Made by a program: the position numbers and the translations under genes. The notes under the pieces were generated by a model, which saw nothing but the letters and a program-made list of their open reading frames with translations, did not search any database and was not told the DNA's origin. 8,195 bases of DNA from Armatimonadetes bacterium RBG_19FT_COMBO_69_19 (GTDB lineage: Bacteria > Sysuimicrobiota > Sysuimicrobiia > Sysuimicrobiales > Kaftiobacteriaceae): contig MENB01000073.1 of assembly GCA_001768125.1 (NCBI GenBank), positions 374-8,568 of the forward strand. The letters run 5' to 3'. Below are positions 5,627 through 8,195 of this stretch, one piece after another (within the stretch, counting starts at the first letter, position 1; each line of letters opens with the position of its first letter).

Positions 5627-6342
5627 CCCGGCCGGCCGAAGCGGTACCGCAGCGGGCCGCGGTAGGCCGACAGCCGGAGCCGGGCCGACTCCCGGATCTC
5701 CACCATCAACCCGACCGACCGCAGCCCCTCGACGAACCCCCCCCGCAGGTTGAGGGCGCCCTTCATCACCGCCGGGTCGCCGATGGCCTGGATCTCGTAG
5801 GGAGGGTCCAACCGGAAGATGCCGGCCACCACGCTGTCCTCGACCTGGCGGAACCCGGTCGTCGCGAGGACCCGCACCCCGCTCACGGCGAGCGCCTCCG
5901 CTCCATTCGACCACAGCTCGTTCACCAGTCCGGCCAGGTCCCCGGCCTGGACCGAGGGGGCCACCACGGCGCCGGGGATCGGGCGCTCGCTGACGCGGAC
6001 GATGACCCCAGGCCCTTCGACCGGGGTCAGGCCCAGCACCATCCGGTAAGAGTCCACCTCACGCGCCAGCGTTTCCGCCGAGCTCCGTCCCTGCGCCGCG
6101 GCGCTCTCATACTCGCCCATCTTGGCCCGGAGGTCCGCGATCTCCGCCTGGAGGGCGTGGAGGGCATCCTCCTGCTGCCGGACCAGGACGGCGAGCTCGC
6201 GGACGCGGAGGGTAGGGAGCTGTACCTCCCGGCGGATCGTCCGCCCGGCCCGGAGCTGAAGGACGACCAGGAAGCCGACCAGCACCAGGAAGATCGCGAG
6301 GGTAACCTGCCAGGAGGCGATCTGGGGCCGCCGCATCAGCAT
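5623..6342 (-). CDS. Membrane-anchored coiled-coil DUF881 protein
   Basis: A 239-residue protein with one N-terminal membrane segment (about 12-30). A heptad-rich coiled coil follows (about 45-98, including VRQQEDALHALQAEIADLRA). The DUF881 domain runs to the end. Family motifs are LGLTPVEGPGVIVRV (103-117), LVNELWSNGAEALAVSGVRV (139-158) and YEIQAIGDP (182-190). DUF881 proteins (YlxW/YlxX type) are common in Bacillota and Actinomycetota, often near cell-division genes; their biochemical role is not established. The protein probably sits on the outer face of the membrane. ATG 6342 and ATG 6336 are both possible starts with no clear ribosome site. A TATACT box only 9 nt upstream suggests leaderless translation. 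The stop overlaps that of the convergent protease gene. Confidence 0.92.
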   Translation of the reverse strand: MLMRRPQIASWQVTLAIFLVLVGFLVVLQLRAGRTIRREVQLPTLRVRELAVLVRQQEDALHALQAEIADLRAKMGEYESAAAQGRSSAETLAREVDSYRMVLGLTPVEGPGVIVRVSERPIPGAVVAPSVQAGDLAGLVNELWSNGAEALAVSGVRVLATTGFRQVEDSVVAGIFRLDPPYEIQAIGDPAVMKGALNLRGGFVEGLRSVGLMVEIRESARLRLSAYRGPLRYRFGRPG

Positions 6343-6351
6343 GATGGCCCC

Positions 6352-6357
6352 AGTATA
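6352..6357 (-). promoter_or_regulatory. Possible -10 box for a leaderless DUF881 mRNA
   Basis: TATACT on the minus strand (6357-6352) matches the TATAAT consensus at 5 of 6 positions and ends 9 nt before ATG 6342. Transcription starting 6-7 nt downstream would begin within about 3-4 nt of the start codon. No convincing -35 hexamer is present at 17-18 nt. Confidence 0.4.
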
Positions 6358-6360
6358 CCG

Positions 6361-6377
6361 CCCGGGACTATCCCGGG
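6361..6377. repeat. 17-bp palindrome in the DUF881/groEL divergent promoter region
   Basis: CCCGGGA (6361-6367), spacer CTA, TCCCGGG (6371-6377): perfect 7-bp arms. It lies between the -10 box of the DUF881 gene and the -35 of groEL, where a regulator could affect both. The binding protein is unknown, and GC-rich palindromes can occur by chance. Confidence 0.45.
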
Positions 6378-6379
6378 GC

Positions 6380-6407
6380 TTGATTTAGGCGCCGGGGATG
6401 GCACAAT
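6380..6407 (+). promoter_or_regulatory. Predicted sigma-70 type promoter of groEL
   Basis: TTGATT (6380-6385), a 16-nt spacer, and CACAAT (6402-6407), each matching 4 of 6 consensus positions. The predicted start near 6414 lies at the left edge of the CIRCE inverted repeat, the usual position for HrcA repression. Confidence 0.55.
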
Positions 6408-6416
6408 ATGGAATGG

Positions 6417-6443
6417 TTAGCAGTGAACCCCCGAGAGTGCTAA
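6417..6443. promoter_or_regulatory. CIRCE element, HrcA operator of groEL
   Basis: TTAGCAGTG (6417-6425), a 9-nt spacer, GAGTGCTAA (6435-6443). The CIRCE consensus is TTAGCACTC-N9-GAGTGCTAA: the right arm is perfect, the spacer length exact, and the left arm differs at positions 7 and 9 (both C to G). It lies 33 nt before the groEL start codon. HrcA is known to bind this element and to repress chaperonin genes until heat shock. Confidence 0.88.
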
Positions 6444-8102
<1,659 letters not shown>

Positions 8103-8124
8103 ATCCCCGCGCAAACGCGCGCAT

Positions 8125-8159
8125 CCGCGGGCCGTCGCCGTCAGGGTGGCGGCCCGCGG
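8125..8159. terminator. Hairpin after groEL, probable terminator
   Basis: CCGCGGGCCGTCGCC (8125-8139) pairs with GGTGGCGGCCCGCGG (8145-8159): 15 bp with two G-U pairs on the plus strand, and a 5-nt loop. No T tract follows on either strand, so it may work as a U-less GC-rich terminator or as an mRNA 3' barrier. It starts 22 nt after the groEL stop and may serve convergent genes on both sides. Confidence 0.55.
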
Positions 8160-8161
8160 CG

Positions 8162-8195
8162 CTAGTGGTGGGCCTCGTGAGCCATCTTGAGCACG
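8162..8195 (-). CDS. Possible C-terminal end of a convergent gene (partial)
   Basis: In one minus frame the right edge reads VLKMAHEAHH followed by TAG (8164-8162). The stop sits just beyond the hairpin shared with groEL, as expected for a convergent gene pair. Only ten codons are visible. The His-rich tail gives no reliable family, so no product is assigned. Confidence 0.3.
   Translation of the reverse strand, partial: VLKMAHEAHH

Noticed and set aside
5640..5649. GCGGTACCGC palindrome just after the protease stop, considered as a terminator
   Set aside because: It lies inside the DUF881 coding region, has no loop or T tract, and is short enough to arise by chance.

Overview
The window is 8.2 kb of GC-rich bacterial DNA, densely coded on both strands. 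Several features point to a Gram-positive-type (Terrabacteria-like) lineage: a CIRCE-type heat-shock operator before groEL, a DUF881 protein, a CsoR copper repressor, and a DUF4118 membrane protein carrying a SpoIIAB/RsbW-like ATPase domain. I cannot name the organism from the sequence. A deep-branching GC-rich phylum (Bacillota-like, Armatimonadota or CSP1-3-like) is only a guess.

Layout, left to right. (1) 1-658, minus: the 5' two-thirds or so of a membrane signalling protein that runs off the left edge. Upstream of it, 659-871 holds a folded leader or terminator-like element. (2) 872-4598, minus: a compact copper-homeostasis operon in the order csoR > copA (P1B-1 Cu+ ATPase) > copZ (Cu chaperone) > membrane-anchored TlpA-like thioredoxin > 50-residue very basic small protein. 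Gaps are 17 nt or less, and the last two junctions are overlapping stop/start codons (TGATG, ATGA). (3) 4599-4954, no protein gene: the csoR promoter and a G/C-tract inverted repeat that is probably the CsoR operator. Upstream of these, on the minus strand, lies what looks like a complete small-RNA unit: TTGACA promoter, nested helices and a long terminator hairpin with a T-rich tail. (4) 4955-5626, plus: a secreted trypsin-fold serine protease. (5) 5623-6342, minus: a membrane-anchored coiled-coil DUF881 protein, convergent with the protease and sharing the palindromic CTAG as overlapping stop codons. (6) 6343-6476: a divergent regulatory region with a possible leaderless promoter for the DUF881 gene, a 17-bp palindrome, and the groEL promoter with CIRCE. 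(7) 6477-8102, plus: a full-length groEL with no groES beside it, followed by a strong hairpin and what may be the last codons of a convergent minus-strand gene at the right edge.

Functionally the copper operon is self-contained. CsoR senses Cu(I) and lifts repression, CopZ shuttles Cu(I), CopA exports it, and the TlpA-like protein probably keeps extracytoplasmic thiols or copper sites reduced. The groEL unit is predicted to be controlled by HrcA. The least expected items are the candidate small RNA beside csoR, the missing sensor/phosphatase core in the DUF4118-ATPase protein, and the small basic protein coupled to the end of the copper operon.
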